A stretch of 64,000 nucleotides of DNA from JACKAL01 sp964400355 (GTDB taxonomy: Bacteria > Bdellovibrionota > Bdellovibrionia > Bdellovibrionales > JAGQZY01), in assembly GCA_964400355.1 (NCBI GenBank), contig CAYNTO010000016.1:1-64000 (forward strand), in the 5' to 3' direction. Below, one piece after another: positions 8,753-17,320 of this stretch. The notes under the pieces are model-generated. The model was not told the origin of the DNA. It saw only the letters and a list, made by a program, of their open reading frames with translations, and made no database searches. Position 1 is the first letter of the stretch, and each line of letters opens with the position of its first letter. A program made the position numbers and the translations under genes.

Positions 8753-9628
8753 ATGTTTGATCTCAGCATTAAGTTTTTTGATTACGGAACATATAAAGCA
8801 CAATCCTTTCATTGCATGGGAGGATTGTGCGAAGTGCTCGCCGAAACTTCGGACACGCAGGAAGCAAAGAAGATATTTAATGTGGTTTATAACGAATCGA
8901 AACGCATCGAAAAAAAATATAGCCGCTACGACACCGCAAATTTAGTTCATCAGATCAACACCGCAAATGGAACACCGGTGACAATAGATGAGGAGACACA
9001 CCGTCTCCTTATGTTCGCAGATTCGATGTATAAAGTCAGCGATGGGTATTTCGATATTACATCCGGAATTTTGAGGAAAGCCTGGACGTTTGATGGCGGT
9101 AGCCGTGTGCCGGATGCATCGACTTTACAATCACTTGTCGCTAACGTCGGCTGGAAAAACGTAAAGCTCACTAAAGACACGGTTCAAATTCCCTCGGGTT
9201 GGCAATTGGACTTTGGTGGCATTGGCAAAGAGTACGCCGTGGATTCCTGCTGTGAACTGGCCCGCAAGACAAGCTCCATTCCGACTTTAATCAACTTGGG
9301 GGGCGACATCGCGGTGACCGGTCCGAAGAACAACAAGGCCGCGTGGCGCATCGATGTGGATCAATCCGAGGAAAAATTGATGCTCTTTGCAGGCGCCGTT
9401 GCCACAAGCGGCGACAAAAATAAATTTGTGATGCACAAAAACAAAAAACTCTCGCACATCCTCAATCCTAAGACGGGTTGGCCGATTGAAAATGCCCCTC
9501 GCTCAGTAACAGTTGTCGCAGCGACGTGCGTGGAAGCCGGTGCGCTATCCACACTGGCTCTGCTCCATGGATCGGGAGCGGAAGCGTTTCTCAAAGAAGA
9601 GGTCAAAGAGTACAAAGTGATCTATTGA
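8753..9628 (+). CDS. apbE: FAD:protein FMN transferase (ApbE)
   Basis: This 291-residue enzyme transfers FMN from FAD to Thr/Ser of target proteins. Family landmarks are the start of the fold at CMGGLCEVL (about residue 21), SRYD, SDGYFDITSGIL (about 97-108), LDFGGIGKEYAVD (about 156-168), LINLGGDI, and the C-terminal SHILNPKTGWP. It follows DUF3570 by two bases and ends the redox operon. No signal peptide or lipobox is visible although most ApbE proteins act outside the cytoplasm, and no clear ribosome site precedes the ATG, so translation may be coupled to the upstream gene. Confidence 0.93.
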   Translation: MFDLSIKFFDYGTYKAQSFHCMGGLCEVLAETSDTQEAKKIFNVVYNESKRIEKKYSRYDTANLVHQINTANGTPVTIDEETHRLLMFADSMYKVSDGYFDITSGILRKAWTFDGGSRVPDASTLQSLVANVGWKNVKLTKDTVQIPSGWQLDFGGIGKEYAVDSCCELARKTSSIPTLINLGGDIAVTGPKNNKAAWRIDVDQSEEKLMLFAGAVATSGDKNKFVMHKNKKLSHILNPKTGWPIENAPRSVTVVAATCVEAGALSTLALLHGSGAEAFLKEEVKEYKVIY

Positions 9629-9675
9629 TCTCTTGAACTTCGTTCACACCTACGGGAATTAGGTCACTCAAACTA

Positions 9676-11078
9676 TCAGTTCGAAACAACGCTAACGAGC
9701 CGCTCGAGATCTTTTGGCGACTCCATTGCCTTGGCTGCTAGTTCCAGACTGTACTGAGACACATTTTTTGCCGGAACGACTAGGCCGTCATTTGTGCTGA
9801 GGCGCTGCAATCCTTTATTTAAAAAAACCATCACCTCCAGCATACCCGCACCATCACGAGCGATGGAGCGGAAGGCATCGTCGAACAGATCATCGAGAGT
9901 CACTCGTTTGTAGGTCAGGTAAGGTGCGGCCGCCGATTCACGCTGGGCCTCCGCGATTTTCTCGGGGTCGGCCACCTGCTGAATCAACTGAAATAAACTG
10001 GAGAGCACTTGTATCGCCGTTCCCTGGTCATTCACTCCCGGAGAGAGCGCTTTAGATCCAATCTCCGAGAGAATGATAAATCCAAATCGTGGATCATCGC
10101 TCAACCTTCTATCCGGTCCGATATCAAAGGCGTCGGCAATGTTCTTTGCAAAGTCCTCACTGGTTGCCTTTGCACCACTCACCCTTGCGATAACATCTCC
10201 CCTTGCGACAAAATCACCGGCGGACACCACCAAATGAATTTTTCTGCGTTCACTCTCAGCACATTTTCCAATGCTTTTAAGATCGATGTTGCGCACAAAA
10301 CCACAACGAATGGATTTTATGTGTGTTTCGGATTCAAAAACAACATCCTCGAGCACACTTGAGGAATAACTAAAAAGTTCGGGATGTTTATTAATGGACG
10401 AGCGCACTTTGGCTTCGATCATCTCAATGAGGTTNNNNNNNNNNNNNNNNNNNNNNNNNNNNNNNNNNNNNNNNNNNNNNNNNNNNNNNNNNNNNNNNNN
10501 NNNNNNNNNNNNNNNNNNNNNNNNNNNNNNNNNNCGGGATGTTTATTAATGGACGAGCGCACTTTGGCTTCGATCATCTCAATGAGGTTCGCTAGCAAAC
10601 TGAATCGGGCCAATTGGCCAATCCAGCGGATCATTGTGCTAATGACTAAAAAAAGAACCACCACTGTTACAAAAAATAAGATCACCCGTCCCTTGGGGCC
10701 ATAATACTTTGTGGACAATGCGACTAAGGAGACGATGCTAAAAATAAACGCGCCAAGAAAGGTCGAAAGGGCGTTTTTCGCTCCCGCATCTTCAATAATC
10801 AATGCCGTGGCTCTCGGAGTGGCAATGTTTCCCACATTGGCATAACTGGCAACAAGTGTAGATAAGGAAAACGTCACCACTGCAAGCATGCTCGATGCGA
10901 CGATGGACAATATGCTGTCGACCGCCTGCCCGCCTAACAGTTCGGCCAGGTCTTCAGAAACATAGGGTGCAAAGGTAATTGCGGCCAAAGATGCCACAAT
11001 GGCAGCAACACCAAATAAGGTGGCTCTAAAGGTTAAACCGCTTAACAAGATGCGCAAGTAGGTTTTTAACTGAAACAT
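9676..11078 (-). CDS. DUF2254 membrane protein, split by an artefactual assembly gap
   Basis: Two reading frames (10419-11078 upstream half, 9676-10422 downstream half) flank 100 Ns. The 55 bases before the gap (10380-10434) and after it (10535-10589) are identical. Collapsing them gives one 1248-base frame of 415 residues, in frame. The product has four hydrophobic segments in the first 160 residues, then a soluble half with ALSPGVNDQGTAIQ, the hallmark of DUF2254 proteins. Function is unknown; it is an inner-membrane protein. It converges with apbE (47 bases between stops). Confidence 0.85.
10380..10589. repeat. 55-base duplicate flanking a 100-N gap
   Basis: Bases 10380-10434 and 10535-10589 are identical, with 100 Ns between. 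The exact 55-base overlap at contig ends, and the in-frame closure of DUF2254 after collapse, show this is a scaffolding artefact rather than biology. Confidence 0.95.
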
Positions 11079-11217
11079 TTTCTAAAGATAGACCAGCTTT
11101 GCCAAGGAAACAACGGTTCCTGACTCCGCGGCCACCATAATAAGAATTCTCGCATCGATCGATCAATTGATGAAATTTTCGTAGCCACGATGATTTTTCA
11201 AGTGTTACGATTTTTAA

Positions 11218-11574
11218 ATGAAACAACATTTTTACAGCATTTTTGTTCTGTTGGGCTCTCTTCTGGTTATTGCGGGCTGCACTACCCGCCACTTGCACAC
11301 GCACGAGGTAGTCACCGTTCCCAATAAACCCTTTGAGGCCGTTCGCGAAGCCTCGCAATGTTTTACTGATCGTGCGACATTTGTGGGCGATAAAGAACTC
11401 AAACCCGCATTCGCCGATTCCGCTGCTCGCGAAATTGTGACTCGATTAAAAATGGCCTCCTACACCACGGAGCAGGAATCCTGCATCACGGTTGCGGGAA
11501 CCGGACGCGCCGTTGTTGTCTACATGTGCCCCAATGGATCGCGCATTAAAGATCACTACTGCTATCCCAATTGA
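11218..11574 (+). CDS. Small hypothetical lipoprotein
   Basis: 118 residues with a signal peptide and lipobox VIAGC (Cys 20). The mature part has no family I recognise. It holds cysteines near residues 48, 88, 102 and 113, suggesting disulfides in the envelope. It is followed after 34 bases by the YihY/BrkB gene on the same strand and could be co-transcribed. Confidence 0.75.
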   Translation: MKQHFYSIFVLLGSLLVIAGCTTRHLHTHEVVTVPNKPFEAVREASQCFTDRATFVGDKELKPAFADSAAREIVTRLKMASYTTEQESCITVAGTGRAVVVYMCPNGSRIKDHYCYPN

Positions 11575-11608
11575 TGGCTCCCGTCCCTCTCCTGCTGAGG
11601 AAACGCCT

Positions 11609-12469
11609 ATGAACTCACTGCTTAAAAAAATCAAAACCACAGCGATTCATTTTAACGATGACGATATCCTCAATCGCGCGGCCGCACTTTCCTACTACTC
11701 GGCGCTCGCCATGGCACCACTCGTGGTGCTTTTGATTTGGTGTATTTCGCTCCTCAATCTCGATTTGCAAACGGAAATGATTCAAAATAGCGCAAGCCTC
11801 CTGGGAGAGGACGGCGCGCAGTTGATCAAAGGCATTGTTGTTCGAGCCAACGACCGCCCCGATCTTTCCACGCTGAGCGGATGGTTGGGCGCGCTGGGAC
11901 TACTCATCTCGGCAAGTATGATCTTTGCGCAAATCCAAACCACGCTCAATCTGATCTTTGAAGCGGAAGCCGCAACCGATGGCAACGAAAGCCAATGGAA
12001 CTGGGTGAAGAATTTGATTTTTGGGCGTTTGCTATCGATTGGGATGCTTCTCGCTTTTATTTTTTTAGCCATCGTCTCCATGGCGGTCTCCTCCACATTG
12101 GCGTACTTTTTGGGAGCCGCAGAAACACTGATGGCGGAGGCAGTGAACTTTATTGTTAATTTTGTGGTATTTGCTGGATTGTTTTCGTTGATCTACAAGT
12201 GGATGCCCGATCGCACAGTGCACTGGAGAAGCGCCGTTTTTGGCGGAATGATCACTGCGGTTCTTTTTATTTTTGGTAAAACCGCTATTGGTCTCTATTT
12301 AGGAACGGCTGCAGTGGGATCTGCCTACGGCGCCTCGGGCTCCCTCGTTGTGATGCTGGTGTGGGTGTTTTACTCCTCCACCATTTTCTTCTTAGGAGCA
12401 GAAATCTCCTACGTCTTTTTAGCCATCGATTCGCAAACTAAAAGTTCCGCCAGCACACGCAAGCGGTGA
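11609..12469 (+). CDS. YihY/BrkB-family inner-membrane protein
   Basis: 286 residues from the ATG at 11609, chosen because GAGG lies nine bases upstream; the longer frame from 11492 overlaps the lipoprotein gene. Six membrane segments and the RAAALSYYSALAMAPL signature near residue 24 identify the YihY/BrkB family (once called RNase BN). The C-terminal GSAYGASGSLVVMLVWVFYS segment is also typical. Function is not settled; proposals include transport. Confidence 0.92.
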   Translation: MNSLLKKIKTTAIHFNDDDILNRAAALSYYSALAMAPLVVLLIWCISLLNLDLQTEMIQNSASLLGEDGAQLIKGIVVRANDRPDLSTLSGWLGALGLLISASMIFAQIQTTLNLIFEAEAATDGNESQWNWVKNLIFGRLLSIGMLLAFIFLAIVSMAVSSTLAYFLGAAETLMAEAVNFIVNFVVFAGLFSLIYKWMPDRTVHWRSAVFGGMITAVLFIFGKTAIGLYLGTAAVGSAYGASGSLVVMLVWVFYSSTIFFLGAEISYVFLAIDSQTKSSASTRKR

Positions 12470-12474
12470 CCCGC

Positions 12475-13710
12475 TCACTCCGCCGACTCTTCGCGATCGA
12501 TGGCGCTCGGGAAAGAAATGATCTTGTCAGACTGATAGGTCGGAATTGGAACTCGACCATCGTTGATGTAACCGATACTGAACACGTAAGCGCGAAAGTA
12601 ATCGGCGTACATGTGGTAAAAACCTTTATCGCCTGAAGTCTCACCCCAGCTGTTCTGCACTTTCCACTTGATGATCTGCCCTGTCACCGGGTGGACCTCA
12701 TAGCCCACAAGGAGAATCGCATGCATTCCATCCCACATGCGGTGATCGCCGCGCATCTCTCGCGAAATCGGCTCGGCCATGCCGGGGTAGCGAAACGCAT
12801 CGATGGACATCACTCCACGTTCAGCGTCCACGAACTGTCCACGGTGTTGGTAACCAAGCTGCACAGTGCGCCCGCTATCGAGGAGCTCTCGCGCAGTTTG
12901 TTCAAGAACGTCCATGGTGGCCTTGATGACTAATCCGTTGTCATCAAACTTCCCGGCGACGTTTTTTACAGGCTTGTCGGGGACTTCAACTTTTATCACC
13001 GGCTGAAAGATTTCTGGGAAATAGGTTTTTGCGAAAGTTTGCGGTGTGTGCAGCACATTGTCGTACATAAACTGCGCAGGCAACTCGGTTCCAACCACCG
13101 CACCAAACAGGCGACTCACCTGCTCGAAGGCCTGCAGATACAACTGGTTTCTCGAAGCATCTGATTCCAGCCTGCGCACGCGCTCGTAAAAATTGGCCAC
13201 GATCGCGTCGAGCGCCTGAATCAGACGGCCACTCACCGGGTTTTGATGAAAGTCTTTATTACCCTTCCATGCCGCTTCCGGCACAAGGCCCAAAACGCGA
13301 ATGGCCGCCATGGAATCGATGGGGTTCGCCCCCAACGTGTTTTGAAGACTGGGTAGGTTTTTACGAAGGGCGAGTTCGGTTTTATAAAATAAAAATGCGG
13401 CATTGAGATAAGGCTGCGAAATAGAAACATTGCGCGCATTTTCCAGGTCCGCACTCCATGCATGCAGGTGACAGAGCGGTGTAGCGCATTGGTTTTTAAC
13501 TGCAGTTTTGGGCTGGATCTCCACCGTGTATTTGTCGGTGTGCTGGAATTCCGGATTGAGGAAATCGCTTGTGATTTCTTTTTCGGGACGGCGCTGATTG
13601 TCGTTTGCAGGCTGAGCCACAATGGGCGGATGAACAAATATATCAAAACAAGAAGGGCTCGCAGCGTTGGACTGCGGCAGTAATAGCGCTAGAAAAAGCA
13701 GAATCCCCAT
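12475..13710 (-). CDS. Exported papain-like cysteine peptidase (C1 family), CxxIF motif
   Basis: 411 residues from the ATG at 13710, chosen for the clean signal peptide (MGILLFLALLLPQSNA) and purine-rich ribosome site; the frame extends upstream without support. Catalytic residues fit papain: oxyanion Gln74 and Cys80 six residues apart, His330 (MHAILLVGYE) and Asn353 (QNSWGE). The Trp that normally follows the catalytic Cys is His here (LCHLHAW). Just after the signal peptide is SCFDIFVHPP, a motif shared with three other exported proteins in this window. Probably a periplasmic or secreted protease. Confidence 0.85.
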   Translation of the reverse strand: MGILLFLALLLPQSNAASPSCFDIFVHPPIVAQPANDNQRRPEKEITSDFLNPEFQHTDKYTVEIQPKTAVKNQCATPLCHLHAWSADLENARNVSISQPYLNAAFLFYKTELALRKNLPSLQNTLGANPIDSMAAIRVLGLVPEAAWKGNKDFHQNPVSGRLIQALDAIVANFYERVRRLESDASRNQLYLQAFEQVSRLFGAVVGTELPAQFMYDNVLHTPQTFAKTYFPEIFQPVIKVEVPDKPVKNVAGKFDDNGLVIKATMDVLEQTARELLDSGRTVQLGYQHRGQFVDAERGVMSIDAFRYPGMAEPISREMRGDHRMWDGMHAILLVGYEVHPVTGQIIKWKVQNSWGETSGDKGFYHMYADYFRAYVFSIGYINDGRVPIPTYQSDKIISFPSAIDREESAE

Positions 13711-13744
13711 CCTGTATACCCCTTCTTCCCCAGCCCGAAATTGC

Positions 13745-13760
13745 GTATAGGGAACTATAC
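13745..13760. promoter_or_regulatory. Perfect 6-base palindrome in divergent intergenic region
   Basis: GTATAG-GGAA-CTATAC lies 35 bases upstream of the papain-like gene (start 13710) and 90 bases upstream of the gene at 13850. A candidate operator; the binding protein is unknown. Confidence 0.35.
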
Positions 13761-13818
13761 TTATTGGGCCTCTAAATGCGCAGCTGAAACGCCCTGGCTT
13801 GTAAATTTCACAAAAAAA

Positions 13819-13833
13819 GATCACTCTGTGATC
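13819..13833. promoter_or_regulatory. Palindrome GATCAC-TCT-GTGATC before ribosome site
   Basis: A perfect 6-base inverted repeat with a 3-base centre ends 16 bases before the ATG at 13850, immediately upstream of AGAGGAG. It could be an operator or a short hairpin in the 5' leader. Confidence 0.35.
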
Positions 13834-13849
13834 ACTCAGAGGAGATCCC

Positions 13850-14635
13850 ATGCGCGTTGTCTCAATGGTGCCGAGTTGGACCGAAACACTTCTTCGTGCC
13901 GGCGTCGATGTGGTCGGTCGCACGCGTTTCTGTGTTCATCCGCAAACACAGGTAGCGTCTATTCCCGTTGTTGGCGGAACCAAGGATTGGAAGTGGGACG
14001 AGATCGAAAAACTCAACCCTGATCTTTTACTTCTCGACCGCGAAGAGAATCCCAAATTTATGAGCGAGCAGGCCACCATCCCGTGGCATGGAACCCATAT
14101 CGAAAGCGTGCACAGTATGGCGCCCGCGCTTGTGGAGCTCTCAACTCTATTATCGAACAACACACTCAATGAGCTCTCACAAAGGTGGTCTGCCATTGCA
14201 CCACTAACTGCAACGGGAAGCGGCGACAGATCTGCGATCTCACCCATCACGTCCGCTCAGGCATTGAATTCCATTCATGGGGTTATCAAATGGGGCCATT
14301 TGCCCAAACACGAAATCCAAACAGTTCTTTACATGATTTGGCGCAATCCGTGGATGGCCGTGAGCCGAAACACCTTTATTGGCAGTGTGCTCGAGCAATT
14401 GGGTCTCTATTTACCACAGTTCGATAGCAGGTATCCAAAGCTCGATCTGAACACTTACGATTCGGCACGCACATTGGTATTGTTCTCGTCTGAACCCTAC
14501 CCATTTTTGAAACGCCAAGACGAACTCACTGACTTTCCGTTTCCCCATGCATTTGTGGACGGCGAATGCTTTAGCTGGTTTGGAATTCGTGCGCTGGAGT
14601 TTTTAGAAAAATATCGGAGCTCAATAGGCTCATGA
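13850..14635 (+). CDS. Helical-backbone metal-receptor (BtuF/TroA-like) protein, no signal peptide
   Basis: 261 residues. The start MRVVSMVPSWTETLLRAG and the VVGRTRFCVHP and VVGGTKDWKWDEIEKLNPDLLLLD segments match cobalamin/iron-siderophore binding proteins of the BtuF type. The protein lacks a signal peptide, so either it is cytosolic or the annotated start misses an export signal; no such signal lies upstream in frame. No permease or ATPase gene is adjacent and no cobalamin riboswitch is visible. Ligand unknown. Confidence 0.8.
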   Translation: MRVVSMVPSWTETLLRAGVDVVGRTRFCVHPQTQVASIPVVGGTKDWKWDEIEKLNPDLLLLDREENPKFMSEQATIPWHGTHIESVHSMAPALVELSTLLSNNTLNELSQRWSAIAPLTATGSGDRSAISPITSAQALNSIHGVIKWGHLPKHEIQTVLYMIWRNPWMAVSRNTFIGSVLEQLGLYLPQFDSRYPKLDLNTYDSARTLVLFSSEPYPFLKRQDELTDFPFPHAFVDGECFSWFGIRALEFLEKYRSSIGS

Positions 14636-14661
14636 GCTCGAGCAACGGTTTTCTCAAACGC

Positions 14662-15012
14662 CTACTTCGATTGTGCTTTGGTCGATGCGTAGGTCGGAAT
14701 TTTTTTAAGTAGTTTTATTTTTTTTCCTATGAGCTTCTCATCGCCACTTGCCAGTAAATGCTGAACGCGGATCTCCTGGCCCTTTTCTATGCGAATGGCC
14801 TTACCAAGATCTTTAGCCTTTACCCAGGAGTGACCCTCGCCCGGAAATTTTGTTGATAGCAGTTGCACCATCTGATTCTTATCGTCGAAGGCCTTTATCT
14901 CGAGCTCCGCACCCACTGGCAGAGCCAGATCTTTAGAATACGCCGGCGCTTGCGCCAATGCGGGGCAAAGCAAAGTAAACACAAGAGTGAAGAGTCCCAG
15001 CTGCAGTTTCAT
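14662..15012 (-). CDS. Small exported hypothetical protein
   Basis: 116 residues with a signal peptide (ends PALAQA). The mature part reads like a single small beta-barrel domain followed by a Lys-rich tail (KLIGKKIKLLKKIP). It follows the L,D-transpeptidase gene on the same strand with 18 bases between, so the two may act together at the wall; no family is recognised. Confidence 0.7.
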   Translation of the reverse strand: MKLQLGLFTLVFTLLCPALAQAPAYSKDLALPVGAELEIKAFDDKNQMVQLLSTKFPGEGHSWVKAKDLGKAIRIEKGQEIRVQHLLASGDEKLIGKKIKLLKKIPTYASTKAQSK

Positions 15013-15030
15013 GGTGCGGTCCTTTAAACT

Positions 15031-15585
15031 TTATTGATCCACTTTGGTTTCATCGGAGCGGTTTGGCCGACCCGTCGGAGGTCTTAAGCGATCTCCACGA
15101 CTACGCCCATTGCACACAGTGAGCTCTTTTTTACTCTCATCATCCGTCTGTTGATAGACCTGTTTTAAAAGTGGCCACATGTCGCAGGGAACTGCGATAC
15201 AACCTTCGGTGGAGTACGTTTCAGCCTTTGCGCAGTCTCGCGGCTTGTGCAACCACTTCCCGCGCGTGTCGTTTTCTGGGATATCCATCGCGAGCGCGTC
15301 GTCATCATATTCAGTGCTGTATCTGTTCTCGTGCGTTTGGTATTTCTCGCCTGGGGGGGTCTTTTTTATTTTCCCATGGCCAGAGGTCGTCATCGATGCT
15401 CCGTCGTAGCCAATACCCACTTTAAAGCACTTCTCACCGATACACATGCACTGCGCGCGAACATCGATTTGGATATAGGCATTACCACCACAACTTGGTG
15501 TGCACGCGTTGGTGTCTGTGGGTGTAGAGTTGGGCTCGGCTTGCACCTGGAAAAGCACGGTCAGCGCAAATAACAATTGGATCAT
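15031..15585 (-). CDS. Exported L,D-transpeptidase-like protein (murein catalytic domain family)
   Basis: 184 residues from the ATG at 15585, chosen for GGGGGA six bases upstream and the signal peptide ending FQVQA. The core has the YSTEGCIAVPCDMW segment (about residues 130-143), which matches the catalytic S-x-GC of L,D-transpeptidases, preceded by KTPPGEKY. Four further cysteines (CTPSCGG, CMCIGEKC) are unusual. A role in cross-linking or anchoring to peptidoglycan is expected. Confidence 0.75.
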   Translation of the reverse strand: MIQLLFALTVLFQVQAEPNSTPTDTNACTPSCGGNAYIQIDVRAQCMCIGEKCFKVGIGYDGASMTTSGHGKIKKTPPGEKYQTHENRYSTEYDDDALAMDIPENDTRGKWLHKPRDCAKAETYSTEGCIAVPCDMWPLLKQVYQQTDDESKKELTVCNGRSRGDRLRPPTGRPNRSDETKVDQ

Positions 15586-15706
15586 GGATTCCCCCATTAT
15601 ATTTATCGGTGCTTGGCCACTCGCCCTAAAGGTTTCAGCGCTTGGAACTGGCAAAAATCTCATTTTGAGACTATAACAAAATCCAAATCTGCTTTAAAGG
15701 ACTCCT

Positions 15707-16075
15707 ATGATCACTCCCACTCAATGCCCCAGTTGTACCTCAGAGAATATTTACCCCGATGGAAACCTGTGGATGTGCCCCGAGTGTGGCAACGAATGGA
15801 ATCCGCAAACTGTGAATGGCGCACCCGCTTCATCCGAAGAGAACGGCGCCACGGACGGAGCGGTCAGAGATGCCCACGGCAATGTGTTGAGCGACGGCGA
15901 CAGTGTTACGGTGCTCAAAGAGCTCCGTATCAAGGGCTCATCCTCGGCAGTAAAAGTGGGAACTAAGGTCAAAAACATTCGCCTTGTGGACGGCGACGAT
16001 GGCCACGACATCTCCTGTAAGATCGATGGCCTTGGTGCCATCAATCTCAAATCGCAGTTCGTTAAAAAATCTTAA
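15707..16075 (+). CDS. yjdM: YjdM/PhnA-family zinc-ribbon protein
   Basis: 122 residues: an N-terminal zinc ribbon (CPSC...CPEC, residues 8-27) and the C-terminal PhnA domain (DAHGNVLSDGDSVTVLKELR). Length and motifs match YjdM (formerly PhnA), whose function is unclear despite the alkylphosphonate name. Its stop overlaps that of the subtilase on the other strand by three bases. Confidence 0.92.
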   Translation: MITPTQCPSCTSENIYPDGNLWMCPECGNEWNPQTVNGAPASSEENGATDGAVRDAHGNVLSDGDSVTVLKELRIKGSSSAVKVGTKVKNIRLVDGDDGHDISCKIDGLGAINLKSQFVKKS

Positions 16076-17238
16076 AGTTTTACGCCCGCGCACACCGAAG
16101 GTGCGGCAAAGCTTGTTCCTGAGAGCATCATCAACTGATTGCTCTCTCCGGTTTTGAGGGGATCAAATACAACATTGCCTTGCTCGTCCTCGTCAAAAAA
16201 GAACGTCGGCGGAACAGTCGAAATCTTAAGTGCAAACACACCCGATTTTCTAAAGTGGGCCGCAGTCCCTGGACTCACCGTAGGAAGACCCGCAAGCTCG
16301 TCCACTCGGTAAAGCCCTGCAGGGATCACATTGAGGGCCGTATTTGCAGGAGATGTCCCTTCGAGTTTTACCAACCATTTTAAAAACTCGGACTCCACCG
16401 TAATCACCGATGCGCTGGCAGGCTTTCCAGCAAACATATCCACAATTTTTTTGTCTGTGGTCATGCGCTCTTTCGAAAAATCAGTTATTCCGTCGCCATT
16501 GATATCAATTCCGTCATCGAGTTGCTGGGAAACGAACGAACCTTTGCGCCACACTGTCACCAATGCGTTGTCGGCCGAGAGCAGGCGTTTTGTACCATCC
16601 AGATCGAGTGAACCTACCGAAATCACGTTAGGAAGCAGCGAAAACATATTGACGTAGTTAGGACCAAAATTTCCCGCGGCGACAAACACCGGAACACCCA
16701 GTTTTTGCAAGCGCTCCATCACACGGTAGAGCTCTTGCATCCTAAACTCAGGAACATCCGTCCAAATTTTCTGTAATATTTTATCTTTGTACTCGGAAAT
16801 ATTTTGCGCGGTGATCTCGGGAACAGTGGGATCATTCGCGAACAGATCATTTTTAAACGCACCAATGCGTATCGGCAGTTCCTGAGAAAAATTGATACGC
16901 GAATATTTTACACTCCCATTCTCAAGCGCTGCGGCCACTTTGCTTAGGCCTGCCTCCACCTCCGGAAGCGACACCTCGCCACCCAAATCCAATGATTCTG
17001 TCGTTTGCCCGTGAAGCTCCACGATTTTATTGACGTATTCACCGTGCGAAAGTTCCGCTTTCAAATCACCGTTGAGGTCGATAGCAAGTTTGGAATACTC
17101 TGCAGACGAATAGTTGTCATAGACGAGCACGGGAGCGCTCGATCCGCACACGCGCTGAAGCATTTTTACCGGCTCCTCGGCACGCGCCGAAAAACTCACC
17201 ACGAGACTGACCGCTACAAATAAACTTTTGAATGTCAT
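16072..17238 (-). CDS. Exported subtilase-like protein (S8), paralogue 1
   Basis: 388 residues with a signal peptide (ends SFSARA). Subtilase landmarks in order: Asp in AIDLNGD (about 53), His in LSHGEYVNKI (about 64), oxyanion Asn in VAAGNFGP (about 190), and Ser in SGTSFAAPS (about 377). The protein ends about ten residues after the Ser helix, whereas typical subtilases continue for tens of residues. It is about 60% identical by eye to the gene at 19640-20809, which ends the same way. Likely an envelope or secreted serine protease, possibly of unusual topology. Confidence 0.8.
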   Translation of the reverse strand: MTFKSLFVAVSLVVSFSARAEEPVKMLQRVCGSSAPVLVYDNYSSAEYSKLAIDLNGDLKAELSHGEYVNKIVELHGQTTESLDLGGEVSLPEVEAGLSKVAAALENGSVKYSRINFSQELPIRIGAFKNDLFANDPTVPEITAQNISEYKDKILQKIWTDVPEFRMQELYRVMERLQKLGVPVFVAAGNFGPNYVNMFSLLPNVISVGSLDLDGTKRLLSADNALVTVWRKGSFVSQQLDDGIDINGDGITDFSKERMTTDKKIVDMFAGKPASASVITVESEFLKWLVKLEGTSPANTALNVIPAGLYRVDELAGLPTVSPGTAAHFRKSGVFALKISTVPPTFFFDEDEQGNVVFDPLKTGESNQLMMLSGTSFAAPSVCAGVKL

Positions 17239-17320
17239 AAAACCCCTTTTAATGAACCCAGATAAGTTATAACGGCTGAGGCCAGGTAACTCTAGCCTGC
17301 CGGGGAATTTTGAAAATCAT

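Noticed and set aside
11492..11608. Upstream extension of the YihY/BrkB frame
   Set aside because: It overlaps the lipoprotein gene; a good ribosome site supports the ATG at 11609.
13711..13849. Cobalamin riboswitch before the BtuF-like gene
   Set aside because: The leader is under 140 bases and has only short palindromes, without the B12 box.
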